Source of the DNA: Phytomonospora endophytica | GTDB taxonomy: Bacteria; Actinomycetota; Actinomycetes; Mycobacteriales; Micromonosporaceae | Assembly: GCF_014202425.1 (NCBI RefSeq) | Contig: NZ_JACHGT010000023.1 | Location: 1-64,000, forward strand | Direction: 5' to 3' | Length of the DNA: 64,000 nt | In this document: positions 14,556 through 26,100 of the stretch, in pieces | How the letters are laid out: the number at the start of each line of letters is the position of its first letter | Numbering within the stretch: position 1 is the stretch's first letter | The notes under the pieces: generated by a model | Told to the model about the DNA's origin: nothing | The model's input: only the letters and a program-made list of their open reading frames with translations | Database searches by the model: none | Translations under genes and position numbers: made by a program

Positions 14556-14580
14556 GGACCGACCGCAAAGCGGTCGGTCC
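14556..14580 (-). terminator. Hairpin terminator of isomerase-fold gene
   Basis: Perfect 11-base arms GGACCGACCGC / GCGGTCGGTCC with loop AAA, 20 bp after the stop of the minus-strand gene ending at 14601. Confidence 0.65.
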
Positions 14581-14600
14581 AAGTGGCTGAGCGAGCCGTT

Positions 14601-15389
14601 CTACGCGTTCGGGTCCCACTCCGCGAGCTGGTCCATCGGCGTGGTGTCGCCGGTGACCTCCAGGCTGTCGAACGGGACGCGGTCGTAGAGGTAGAGGACC
14701 ATTTCGCCGGCCGTGCCACGCACCGTCAGGTCGCCGGGTTCGGCGTCGGGGTCGAGGTCGTCGCTGCGGACGCCGTCGGCGTTGAGGGTCAGGCGCCAGG
14801 AGCGGCCCTCGGTCGCGTGCATGTCGATGGTCGCCGGCTTGAACGGCCAGGGGACGTTCGTCGCCGCGACGGTCGTCAGGAACTCGTCGACGCCTTCGAC
14901 CGCGACGTCGGTCGGCAGCGGCTGAGCGGCGCCCTGGGTGAGCTGCGCGTCGTAGGTGTGCACGGCGAGCTCCTGGACCTGGTGCCGGGCCAGGGCCCCG
15001 CAGTTCTCCGGGGCCTGCGAGCGGCCCCACCAGGTCCAGCAGCCACGGTCCGGGCCGGCCTCGCGCATCGCGGCGAGCATGAGCTCGGTCGACTCGGCGA
15101 GCCAGGTGTCCAGGGCCGCGTGGTCGCGGGGCGCGGTCGGGGCGCCCGTCGGGTCCGTCTTCGCCGGGGGCTGCGCGCCCGGGCCCGCCGCGACGATGGC
15201 GGCCTGACGGCGACGGCCGTCGCCGACGTGCTGCGCCAGTTCGCGCAGGTTCCAGTCCGGGCAGGACGGGACCCGGGCGTCGAGGTCGGGGGCGGACGCG
15301 ATCGCGGCGCGGAACGCGGCCGAGCGGTCTTCGATCAGCCGCAGGACCTCGGGGAACTCCAAGATTTTTTGCACGCGTATGTCTATCAC
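14601..15389 (-). CDS. Maleylpyruvate isomerase family protein (DinB-like, mycothiol type)
   Basis: A 262-residue protein of the mycothiol-dependent maleylpyruvate isomerase family, with a DinB-like four-helix domain. The metal triad is visible as H54 (ELAQHVG), E140 and H144 (QELAVHTYD), with the E-x3-H spacing of the family. The C-terminal ~90 residues form the second domain common in actinomycete members. Actual substrates are mostly unknown; many act in mycothiol-dependent detoxification. GTG 15389 is chosen with GTG 15374 as an alternative; neither has a strong ribosome site. It is 44 bp downstream of the phosphotransferase gene on the same strand, so co-transcription is possible. Confidence 0.8.
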   Translation of the reverse strand: MIDIRVQKILEFPEVLRLIEDRSAAFRAAIASAPDLDARVPSCPDWNLRELAQHVGDGRRRQAAIVAAGPGAQPPAKTDPTGAPTAPRDHAALDTWLAESTELMLAAMREAGPDRGCWTWWGRSQAPENCGALARHQVQELAVHTYDAQLTQGAAQPLPTDVAVEGVDEFLTTVAATNVPWPFKPATIDMHATEGRSWRLTLNADGVRSDDLDPDAEPGDLTVRGTAGEMVLYLYDRVPFDSLEVTGDTTPMDQLAEWDPNA

Positions 15390-15433
15390 GGTGCCCCGGG
15401 CGCCGGTAGCGAGTATCTCGGGCGGGGCAGCGG

Positions 15434-16411
15434 TCAGGTGAGCAGGGGTGCGAGGTAGCCGCCCTCGGCGTCGAGCAGGCCGGTGAGCAGGCGGCACGGC
15501 CGCCAGTCCTCGACGCGTTCCTGTGGGTTGTCGATGGCCAGCCAGATGTCGAGGTCGCGGAGCTGGTCGAGTATCGCGGCGCCGTGGATGAGCGCACTGC
15601 CGTGGATCGGGTCCATGGCGCCAGCGGCGATCGCGACCGCGGCGGCACCCGCCTCGGAATCGACGCGCTGGCCTTCGTCGGATACGCGGGCCTCGCATAC
15701 CAGGCGGCACAGGTCGATCTCGACCGGACCGAGCACGGCGAACTCGAAGTCCAGCAAGGCGACGACCTCGCCGTCCCACAGGGCGTTCATCAAGGCGAGG
15801 TCACCGTGGTTGACGACCTGCTCGGCCTCGGGTGCGGCCCGGAAGTAGCCCTCGATGACCTCGTGAAGCCGCGACCGCTGCGCGTTGGACAGTCCCAGTG
15901 CGGCCTCGGCGCGCCTGGCCGCCGCCGTGGCATCGTCGAGTGCCGCCGGTATGTACCCCCCGTGCGATGCGACGTGGGTCTGGAGAGACGGGCTCGCGTC
16001 GTGCACGGTCTGGGCCCGCGCCCACAGCTGACCGACCGCCTGTCGTTGCTGGGCAGGGGTCAGCGCCGGCCATGCCTCGTGCAGGTTCTGGCCGTGGACC
16101 TCCGCGGTCACGATCCAGCCGTGCCCTTCGGTTGTGCCCTCCGCGAGGATCTTCGGGTGCCCGACCGCCGGTGGCAGGGCACGTGCGAGCGCGACCTCGC
16201 GAGCCATGTCAACGGGGGTGTGCGCGATGCGCACGGCGATGCCGTCGCCGACCCACGTCGCGTTGGAGTACCCGTTCGCGCGCCGCATCCGCGCGAGGTC
16301 TCCGCCGTGGTGGGCGGCCACCTCGGCGGCCACACCCTGGACGACGGCCACTCGGGACGGGTCGCGATGCTGGTCGAGTGGGTGGGTTTCCGCGCTGGGC
16401 TCGTGGACCAT
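15434..16411 (-). CDS. Aminoglycoside-phosphotransferase-fold kinase
   Basis: The 325-residue protein shows the APH/choline-kinase phosphotransferase signature: the catalytic loop HGDLALMN near residue 201 (H-x-D-x4-N) and the metal-binding LLDFEF near 219. An N-terminal lobe with a SNATWVG-type nucleotide-binding turn is at about 45-60. Members phosphorylate small hydroxyl compounds, including aminoglycosides, sugars and macrolides. Substrate and any resistance role are not predictable. The start ATG 16411 is uncertain because the ribosome site is weak; the frame is open to 16477. Confidence 0.8.
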   Translation of the reverse strand: MVHEPSAETHPLDQHRDPSRVAVVQGVAAEVAAHHGGDLARMRRANGYSNATWVGDGIAVRIAHTPVDMAREVALARALPPAVGHPKILAEGTTEGHGWIVTAEVHGQNLHEAWPALTPAQQRQAVGQLWARAQTVHDASPSLQTHVASHGGYIPAALDDATAAARRAEAALGLSNAQRSRLHEVIEGYFRAAPEAEQVVNHGDLALMNALWDGEVVALLDFEFAVLGPVEIDLCRLVCEARVSDEGQRVDSEAGAAAVAIAAGAMDPIHGSALIHGAAILDQLRDLDIWLAIDNPQERVEDWRPCRLLTGLLDAEGGYLAPLLT

Positions 16412-16496
16412 GCGGGGATCTTGGCACAGGCGGTGCCGGTGATGATCCGGTGGCCGGGGTGGCGACGGGCTCCTCACCGGCGACTCGGCCCGCCCG

Positions 16497-16661
16497 TCAG
16501 GTCTTCTTCTTGGCCGAGCCTCGGGCGTGGGCGGCGCTCAGGTCGAGGGCGATGGCCAGGATGAGGAAGGCGGCCCAGGCGTTGACCGGGGCGAAGAGGA
16601 GCGGCTCCTGCTCACCGACGCTGTTGGCGATGAGCCAGATGACGAACCAGAGAAATGTCAT
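16497..16661 (-). CDS. Tiny two-helix membrane protein
   Basis: A 54-residue protein with two hydrophobic segments (about 2-14 and 23-41) and a Lys-rich tail (SAKKKT), as in small actinomycete inner-membrane proteins. An AAGGGAA site lies ahead of the ATG. It lies 140 bp downstream of another small membrane protein gene on the same strand. Function unknown. Confidence 0.6.
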   Translation of the reverse strand: MTFLWFVIWLIANSVGEQEPLLFAPVNAWAAFLILAIALDLSAAHARGSAKKKT

Positions 16662-16801
16662 GCCGATTCCCTTCACGGCGGTCCCGGCCGAGTACAGCCG
16701 GAGCCCCCTCGGCGAGGGGGCGTCCACTGTGATCGTGCGGTCCGTGCTCGGAGTGCGGCAAGATGCGAAAGTCCCTTGTGTACAGACGTTCGGTGCTCCG
16801 G

Positions 16802-17029
16802 TCAGGCCCTCTCGTCGGATTCCACCACTTCGCTCGCGCCCTTCCTCGAAAACGCCGCCCACAGGTTGAACGCGATGATCCCCACCCCGAAGGCCCCCCA
16901 CAGCCAGATGAACGCCCCCGCGTCGGTCCCGAAGGTCACGAATCCGAAGACCAGCAGGGCGACTCCCGCGACGGCTCCGAAGACGGCGGCGGGCTTGGAC
17001 GGGCGGATCCTTGAGACGAAACCGGGCAT
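16802..17029 (-). CDS. Small two-helix membrane protein
   Basis: A 75-residue protein with a short basic N-terminus (SRIRPSKP), two transmembrane helices (about 14-33 and 39-59) and a charged C-terminus. A strong GGAGGAG site sits just before ATG 17029. With the 54-residue neighbour it forms a pair of small membrane proteins of a kind frequent in actinomycetes. Not recognised further. Confidence 0.7.
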   Translation of the reverse strand: MPGFVSRIRPSKPAAVFGAVAGVALLVFGFVTFGTDAGAFIWLWGAFGVGIIAFNLWAAFSRKGASEVVESDERA

Positions 17030-17118
17030 GTCTCCTCCTAGGGAAGTCGGTGTTGATCACATGCCCATGACGCGGCGAGCGGAAACCATCCCTTGTGGAC
17101 GCACGGGTGGGACAGAGG

Positions 17119-17143
17119 CCGCGGAGCGCGCCTCCGCGGCCCC
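17119..17143 (-). terminator. Terminator of the NRPS operon
   Basis: Ten-base arms GGCCGCGGAG / CTCCGCGGCC with a five-base loop, starting six bases beyond the stop of the last NRPS gene. It closes the long minus-strand biosynthetic operon. Confidence 0.65.
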
Positions 17144-17148
17144 TGCGT

Positions 17149-20100
17149 CTATCCCCCGAACAGCGCGTTGAGGACGTCGAGGTCGCTGCCGCTGAGGTCG
17201 GTGGCGTCGGTGTCGGACAGCGTCCGCTGTCGGGTGCCGACGCTCGCGCAGTGGTCGGCGAGGTCGCCGAGCGCACGCGGGTAGAGCTCGGCGAAACTGT
17301 CGGCCTGCTCGGGGGTGAGTGTGTGCGTCTCGAAGGCGATGGACGCGGTGAGCCGGCCGTCTTCGAGGAAGACGTTGACGCGGACGCCTTCGAGCAGCCT
17401 GTTGTCGGGGTGGGAGGGGGTGGACTCGTGGGCGAAGGCGTGATCGCCGGTCTGGTCGCCGAGGTAGTTGAAGGTGACCGACGCGGGCAGTTTCGCGTAA
17501 CCGCCGGGGCGAAGCCCGTAGCCGATGCCGCGATGCGGGACGGCGCGGAGGGCTTCCTTCGCCGCGACCAGCGACTTCCCGGGATCGTCGCCGCGGTCGA
17601 GGACGACGGGGTACATGGCGGTGAACCAGCCGACGCTGCGGTCGGCCGCCGGGAGCGCGTCGTGCCCCGAGCGGCCGTGGCCCTCCAGCCGGACGGCGAT
17701 CCGCTCGCGGCCGGTGACCTCCCCGAGGCTCATGGCGAGTGCCGCGAGCAGGACGTCTTCGGTACTGGCGTGGTAGGCGGCGCCCGCGGCCAGGACGGCG
17801 GCGGTGCGGTCGTGGTCCAGTGTGGACAGTCGGATGTCGGAGACGGCCGGGCCGGGGTGCGTGGGCAGGGCGACGGCCCGGGCGCTGTCTTCGACGGCGT
17901 CCCAGTGGGCGCGTTCGGCGGGCACGAGCGTTTCGGCGAGGGTGTCGAGCGCGGTTGCCCAGTCCTTGGTGGACGCCGTCTTCGCGGGGAGGCCGGTCGC
18001 GCCGATTCCGGCGTGGACGTCTTCGACGAGGATCTGCCGGGAGACGGCGTCGACGACGAGGTGGTGCGCGGTCAGGAACAGCCGCGCGGTGCCCGGTGCG
18101 GTGACCAGCGCCGCCGACAGCAGTGGCCCGTCGGTGAGGTCGATCGCCGCGCGGGCACGCCCGGCCGCGGCCTCGATGGCGGCGGGCAGGAGCTCTGGGG
18201 TGCCAGCCTGTTCGTGGGTGAAGGCGTAGCGGGCTTCGCCGCTGGGGCGGATCAGCAGCCGCCGGTCGCGGACGACCGAGCGCAGGGTGTCGTGGTGCGC
18301 CCACACCCCGTCGAGCGCCGCGCGGACCTGCGCGGCGGTGGCGTCGCCGACGTCGATGAGCACGTCCTGGTCGAAGTGCCCGGGGACGGCGAGGTCCCAG
18401 TCGAAGAAGGCGTCGGTGATCGGTGTGCGGCCTTCGACCAGGCCGGTAACCTCACCCTGCTCGCCGGGGGCCGTGGCGCGATCGAGGCGGGCGGCGACGG
18501 CGCGCGCGGTCATACCGGCCATGACGGCGCCGACGGAGACCTCGTGTCCGGCCGCGCGGATGCGGGAGACGACGCGGATCGCCTTGATGGAGTCGCCGCC
18601 CAGTTCGAAGAAGGAGTCGGTCGCGCCGATCGCGTCGATGCCGAGGACGTCGGCGAAGGCGGCGCACACGACACGTTCGGCCTCGCTGGCCGCACTGACG
18701 CCTTCCCGCGCGTCGAGGGCGGGCGCGGGGAGGGCGGCACGGTCGAGTTTCCCGCTGCGGTTGAGCGGAACGGCCGCGATCACGGCGAGGTAGGCGGGGA
18801 TCATGTACCCGGGCAGGCGCTCGGCGAGGAAGGTCCGCAGCCCGTCGTGACCGGCGCCGGCGGTGGGCACGACGTAGGCGGCCAGAGCGGTCGAGCCGTC
18901 GGGCTCGCGGTGGTCGATCACGACGGCGTCGCGGACGGCCGGGTGCTCGCGGATCGCGGTCTCGACCTCGGCGAGTTCGATCCGGTGGCCGCGGATTTTG
19001 ACCTGTTGGTCGTCGATGCGTCCGAGGTATTCGATGGTGCCGTTGTTGAGGCGTCGGGCGCGGTCTCCGGTGCGGTAGAGGCGTCCTGGTCCGTGGGGGT
19101 TGGGGGTGAATTTCTCCGTGGTGAGTTCGGACAGTCCTATGTAGCCGGTGGAGAGGCCGTCGCCGGCGACGCTGAGTTCGCCTGCTTCGCCGATGCCGCA
19201 GAGGCGTTCGCCGTGGAGGATGTGCACTTGGGTGTTGGCGACCGGGACGCCGATGGGGATGCGTGCGGGGTCGACCAGGGCCTCACCGGTGTCGTGCCAG
19301 CCGGTGGCCAGGACGGTGGTTTCGGTGGGGCCGTAGGCGTTGACGTAGGGCACGTTCTCCCGTCGGGCCTTTTCCACGACGGCGAGGCTGGAGGCGCCTC
19401 CTCCGGTGGTGACGATCCGCAACGGCAGACCCTCACAGAGCAGGTAGTACTGGGGCGGCAACAGGCCGAGTGTCACACCTGAACGGTGGCATTCGCCGGC
19501 GAGGAGGGCGGTGTCGTGGACGGTGTCCTGGTCGACGATGACCAGCCCGGCACCGTTGAGCAGCGACAGCGCGATCTCCCACACCGAAGCATCAAAGGTC
19601 AGATTCGAAAACTGCAACACCCGGTCATCGGCCGTCACCGCGTACACCTCTCGCAGGTACGCGCGCAGGTTCACGACACCGCGATGCCGCAGCATCACGC
19701 CCTTGGGCACGCCCGTCGTCCCGGAGGTGTAGATGCAGTAGGCGAGGTCGTCGGACGACGGCGGCCGCAGCGCCAGCACCTCGGCGGCCTCGCGGGCTAC
19801 CGCCAGATCGACGACCGCGACATCGCCCGGCAGACCCGCCGCCATCGCGGCGGCACGCGAACCGTAGGTGAGAACCGCGCGCATCCCACTGTCGGCGACG
19901 ATCCGCGCGGCCCTCCCGGCGGGAGCCGTCACGTCGAGAGGGATGAAGTGGCAGCCGGCGAGCATCGCACCCAGGATCCCGACGATCACGTGCGTGCTGC
20001 GCTCACCGAGCACCCCTACCGCGGCACCGCGCGGCACTCCCCCGGTGATCAACTCCCCGGCGACCGCGCTCGCGGCCTCGGCCAACTCCGCGTAGGTCAT

Positions 20101-23100
20101 CGACCGCTCGCCCCACACCAGCGCCGTCCGCTCGGGATGTGCGCGCACACCGTCCAGGAATAGGCTGACGGCGGTCGCCTCCTCGGCATACGGGATCACG
20201 GTGGCGTTGACGTCGTCGCGCACCGACGTGGCCTCACCGGGGAGCAGCGTGGGCACATCGGTGACGCGCACGTGCGCGTCCTCGGCGAAACGGTCGAGAA
20301 CCTGGACGACCCGCGCCAGCAAACGCTCCACCGTGGACCGCGCCAGGAGGGCGGGGTCGTAGAGCACGCTGAAGGCGAGCTCATCGCCGTCCTGCTGGAC
20401 GACGAGGTTGACGGGGTAGTTGGTCTGTTCGCGCCCTTTCTCGAACTCCAGGCCCGCGCCGTGGATCGTGCCGGTCTCGACGTGGAAGTTCTCGAAGGCG
20501 AAGAGGGTGGAGACGAGCGCGCCCCCACCGGCGAGGGACTGGACGCGGGCGAGGGATCCGTGGTCATGGCCGGCGGAGGCCAGTGCCTGGTCGCGGACGG
20601 CCTCGACCAGGTCCGCGACGGTCGTGCCGCCTTCCGTGCGCACGCGGACGGGGATGGTGTTGATGAACAGCCCGACGGTCTTGTCGATGCCGGGAATGGG
20701 AGCGTCGCGGCCGGAGACGACCTTGCCGAACACGACATCGTCGGATCCGGCCGCGCGGCCGAGCACCAGCGCCCACGCCGCCTCGGTGACGTGGCTCAGG
20801 GTCGCGCCCAGGGCCGCGTACCGCTCGGTCAACCGCCGGGCGAGGCCGCGCGTGCTCGACGCCTCGACACGGCCGGTCCCGCCGGGGTCGGCGTGGGCGG
20901 TGGTCGCGATCGCGGTGTTCGTCGCGTAGCCCGACAGCAGCCGCGACCAGTACGCCTCGAAGGCGTCCTCGTCGCGCGAGGCCAGGTGACGGACGTGGGC
21001 CGCGTACCCGGGGCCCGCGTCACCAGAGAGCACACCGCCCCGCAGGAGCCGCAGGAAGTCGCCGAAGAGTGTGGACAGTGACCAGCCGTCGAGGATGATG
21101 TGGTGGTAGGTCCATGCCAGGCGCAGGACGTCGCGACCGTTGTCGGCCGAGTGGATGGCGGTGACGCGCAGGAGTGGGTCGTGGGTGAGGTCGAATCCGC
21201 GCGTGACTTCTGCGGCGAGCACGTCGTCGACGGTGGTCGTGGCGTGTTGGCGTAGGTCGACGGTGCTGAAGCCGATCTCCCGGTCCCGCAGGACGACCTG
21301 GCGTGGACGGTCCAGGCCCTCGGCGACGAAGGCCGTCCGCAACATCGGATGCCGCTCACCAAGGCCCCGCAGGGCCGCCCGTACGGAGCCGAGATCGAAG
21401 GCGACCTCGTCGGTGACACGGAAGACCTGCTGAACCACGTAGGCGCCACTCGCCTCACCCTCCAGGCCGTGGAACAGCATCCCCTCCTGCATCGGCGTCA
21501 GATCGGCGACGTCCTCCAGACCCGGATGCGCGGCCCGCAACGCGGCCAGGTCCACACGGGACAGTGCCGTGGCGGCCGTGTGGTCCGACGGGGTCGTCTC
21601 CCGCGCCCGCGGGGTCCGGCAGTGCGCGATGAGGACCGCCAGTGCGGCCTCGTAGCGAGCGGCGAACTCGCCGCCGTCGTTGGCGACGGACACGGTCAAC
21701 CGCTCGTCGCGGACGACGACGTTGACGGTGATGCCGGGCAGGGCGCGGTTGCCGGGGTGGGTCGGCGTGCCGGTGCCGGCGAAGGCCACGCCGGTGGAGT
21801 CCTGCCGTCCCAGGTAGTTGAAGGAGACGGCGGCGCTGATGTTGGTGTATCCGCCGGGGCGCAGGCCGTAGCCGATGCCGTCGTGGGGGACGGTTCGCAG
21901 GGTTTCTTTGGTGGTGATGAGGGCTTCGGCGGGGTCGGTGTGGTGGTGCAGGACGATGGGGAACATGGTGGTGAACCACCCGACCGTGCGATCCACCGGC
22001 GGCAGCGCGTCATGCCCGGTCCGGCCGTGCTTTTCGACGCGTACCGCCACCGAGGGCTGCGGAATGCTCATCACCAGCGCGGCGAGGAGCAGGTCCTCGA
22101 CGTCGGCGTGATAGGCCGCGGCGAGCCCGCCGAGAAGCTCGGCGGTGGTCCCGGGATCCAGGGCGAACTCCCGCATCCCGACGCCGACGTCCGGGCCTCG
22201 GCTCGCGGTCATCGCGGTCTCGACGGCGTTCCAGTACGCCTGCTCGGCCGGGACGAGCGTCGCGGTGAGGTCGGCGAGTGCGTTGGTCCAGTCGTGGAGG
22301 GAGGCGGTCTTCTCCGCGAGCTTGATCGGGCGGCCTGTTCGGGTGTCACGGATGCCGGTGAGGACGTCGTCGGTGATGATCTGCCAGGAGACGGCGTCGA
22401 CGACGAGGTGGTGGGCGGCCAGGAACAACCGCGAACCCACCAGAGCCGCCTGGAACAGCGGCCCACCGGCGAAGTCCATGGAGGCGTGCAGACGGTCGGC
22501 CACATCGGCGAGCACGGTGCCGACGTCACCGGCCTGGTGGTGCTCGAAACCGTAGGCGGCCTCGACGCCGCGCAGGTGAACAGCCCGGCCCTTGACAATC
22601 GCACGGAGGGCGTCGTGGTGGGCCCACACCGCGTCGAGCGCGGAGCGGACCTCTTCGACGGTCGCGTCGGCGATGTCGATGAGGATGTCCTGGTTGAAGT
22701 GGGAGGGAACCGTCAGCTCCCAGGCGAAGAACTCCTCGGCGATCGGCCACGATCCGACCGCTCCGGTCACGGCACCCTGCTCGAAGCTGCTCGCGGTGGC
22801 CCGTTCGACGCGTGCGGCCACGCCACGGGCGGTTCCGGCGGCCATCACGGCACCGACCGCCACCTCGAAACCGGCTTGGCGGACGCGGGAGACGACGCGG
22901 ATGGCTTTGATGGAGTCGCCGCCGAGTTCGAAGAAGGAGTCGAGGACACCGACCACCGGCAGGCCGAGCACCTCGGCGAAGGCCGCACACACGACCGCCT
23001 CGACCTCATCGGCGGGCGCCTCACCCTCGGTCGCCGCGGGCGGCTCGGGATCGGGCAGGGCCCGCCGGTCGAGCTTTCCGTTGCGGGTCAAAGGAATCTC

Positions 23101-26100
23101 AGCGATGGGAACCAGATGCGCGGGCACCATGTAGGAGGGCAGCAGCTCATCGAGGAAGAAGCGCAGCTCGGCGGTGTCGACCTCGCCGGCTTCCGCTACG
23201 ACATAGGCGATCAGAGCGGTGGCCTCGGCACGGCGCTCGGCGATGACCACGGCGTCACGGATGTGGGGGTGTCGGCGCAGTGTGGTTTCGATGTCGGGGA
23301 GTTCGATCCGGTAGCCGCGGATCTTGACTTGCTGGTCGTCTTGGCGGCCGAGGTATTCGATGGTGCCGTCGGCCAGGCGCCGGACGCGGTCGCCGGTGCG
23401 GTAGAGACGACCGTAGGGGCTGGAAACGAAGCGTTGGGCGGTGAGTTCGGGCAGACCGAGGTACCCCGTGGACAGTCCGTCGCCTCCGGCGCACAGTTCC
23501 CCGACCTCCCCGATCCCGCAGACGCGGTCGCCGTCGAGGACGACCACGCTCGTCCCACCGATCGCACGACCAATGGGGACGCGGTCGAATCCGCGCGGGA
23601 TCGGGTGCGTGGTCGTGAAAGTCGTGTTCTCCGTGGGGCCGTAACCGTTGATCACCTGCACGTCGGCGTCGGCGTCGTACAGGCGGCGGACCTGGTCGGC
23701 GCCGACGGCCTCACCGCCGATGAACAGCCGTGTGAGTCCCGACAGCTGCTCCGGGGCGGTGACGGCGATGTGGTTGAAGAGGCTGACGGTCAGCCACATG
23801 ACGGTGGCGCCGGTGCGGGTGATGAGGCCCCCGAGACGCTCGGGGGCAAGGAGGTCTTCGCGGTCGGGGATGACGAGGGTGCCGCCGTTGAGCCACATGC
23901 CCCAGATCTCGAAGGTGGAGGCGTCGAAGGCCACCGAACCGGTCTGCACCAGCACATCTTCGGGACCAAGAGGCAGGGAGGGGTTGCCGCACACCAGTCG
24001 CAGCACCGCCCGCTGCGGGATGACGCTGCCTTTAGGGCGACCGGTCGTCCCGGATGTGAACATCACATAGGCGGCATCACCACCACCAGGCGCCCCGGCG
24101 ACCTCGGCACGCCGATAGCCGCCACCGACGGCCACCGCGACATCCACGCATCGCGCGTCCCGGGCCGCCGAGGCGGCGACCTCGGCTCCCCGCTGCCCCG
24201 CCGCGACGATCACGGTGATCCCGGCGTCGGCGATGATCGCGGCACTGCGCGAAGCGGGGGCCTCGACGTCGATCGGCACATACCCCGCCCCGGACAGCGT
24301 GACCCCGAGCAGCCCGACGAACAACTCGACCCCGGCCGCACCCACCAGGCCCACCAGGTCGCCCGTGGCGACACCCGCACCCGCGAGGGCTTCGGCGACG
24401 GCCCCGGCCCGCGCGGCCAGCTCCCGGTAGGTCAAACGCTCATCACCGGCGACCAACGCGACACGCTCACCATGCCCGGCGACGACACCGGCGAACACGC
24501 CACCAATCCACCCATCACGCACATAGCCCACACAGGACGCGTCGAAGACGTCGAGTACGCGCTCGCGCTCCCCCGCCACGAGGCCCGCGACTTTCGTCAG
24601 CGGGCGTACGGCGTCGGCGGCGAACTCCTCCAGCACCGCCAGCAACCGCCCAGACAACCGCCCGGCGTCACCGGTGCCAAGGACGGCCCGGTCGTGGAGA
24701 ACGGTCACCTCCAGCTCGTCGCCGACGCGTTCCACGGTGACGGTCAAGGGGTAGTTCGTGGCCTCCCGGGCTCGCCGGAACACCAGCGCCGTGGCGTCCT
24801 CGGCGACGTGGTAGTTCTCCACGGCGAAGACGCAGCGCACGAGATCTTCGACTCCCGCCACAGACTGGATGCGCGCGAGGGACCCGTGGTCGTGTTCGCC
24901 GGTGGCGACGGCCTGGACGCGAACGGCGTCGACGAGCCCGGCGGCCGTGGTCGCGGGGTCGAGGCGGACGCGTACCGGAACCGTGTTGATGAACAGCCCG
25001 ACCGTCTTGTCCACCCCGGGCAGGGCGACGTCACGGCCCGAGACGACCTTGCCGAACACCACGTCCGGCGTGCCCGTCTGCCGTGACAGCACCAGTCCCC
25101 AGGCCGCCTCGGCGACGTGGGCGAGGGTCGCGCCCCGTGCCGAGAAGGCGCTCTGGAGTCTGCTCGCCAAGCCGGTCGTGCTCGACGCGGCGAGGCGGCC
25201 GGTGCCGGTCCCGTCGGCTTCGACGCCGGTGATCTCGACACCGCCCTCGTGGCCGTCGAGCAGCCGCGACCAGTACGCGTCGAAAGCCTCGCTGCCGCGC
25301 TCAGCGAGCAGGCGTGTGTAGGCGCCGTGCGGGGGGATCGGGCCTCCGTCGGTCTCGCCGTCGGGCATGGCGGCGCCGGAGGTGAGGGCGTCGTGGATCG
25401 CGGTGAAGCGCCGGCAGAGTTCCGACAGGCTCCAGCCGTCGAGGACGGCGTGGTGGTGGGTGAACACCAGGACGTGGGAATCGTCGGCGTGGGTGAACGC
25501 GTCGCAGCGGAACAGCGGTCCTCGGCGCAGGTCGAAAGGCCGATCGTGCTGGCGCGCGCAGTGCTCTTCCAGCGCGGCGCGACGGTCCTGTTCGGACAGT
25601 GCCCGGTGGTCGACGTGAGCGAACTCCACGCCTGTGCCGGGCAGCACCAGCTGGTGTGGCGCGGTGTGTGCGTCCCAGGCGAAGACCGTGCGCAGGGCCG
25701 GGGTCCGTGCCGACAGCTCGGCGAAGGCGCGGGCGAGCCGGTCGGGGTCGGTCGTGGCGGGGAAGGCGTATTCGACCTGGACGACGTGGTCGCCGGTGCC
25801 GCGCATGTGCTCGTAGAGCATCCCTTCCTGCAAAGGGGACAGCGGATGTACCGCGTCGGGGCGGTTGTCGCCGAGCAGGGCGTCGAGCTGGGCGAGGGTC
25901 ACGGTGTCGAGACCGTAGTCGGCGGGGACCGGTGCCAGCCCGGTGCGGGCGGTGCGAGCGGCGTAGCCGGTCAACGCGGCCCGCAAGGTCTCGGTGAAGG
26001 CGGCGGTGTCGTCTGCCGAGGCGGCGTCGTGGCGCACGGCGACGTCGATGAGGAGTTCACCGGCGACGACCGACGCGTCGACGCTCAGGCGGGCGCGGTC

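Noticed and set aside
13114-15648. One 844-residue protein from the sialidase frame
   Set aside because: Only the last 420 residues are protein-like and they start with a Tat signal; the upstream part overlaps the isomerase-fold gene in another frame.
17095-19482. 795-codon plus-strand frame antisense to NRPS-B
   Set aside because: It is a shadow: Gly/Val/Asp-rich low-information sequence typical of the complement of a high-GC gene, with no domain, opposite a clear A-PCP-E region.
21349-25086. 1245-codon plus-strand frame antisense to NRPS-B
   Set aside because: Same shadow effect; the minus strand here encodes C, A, PCP and E motifs without interruption.
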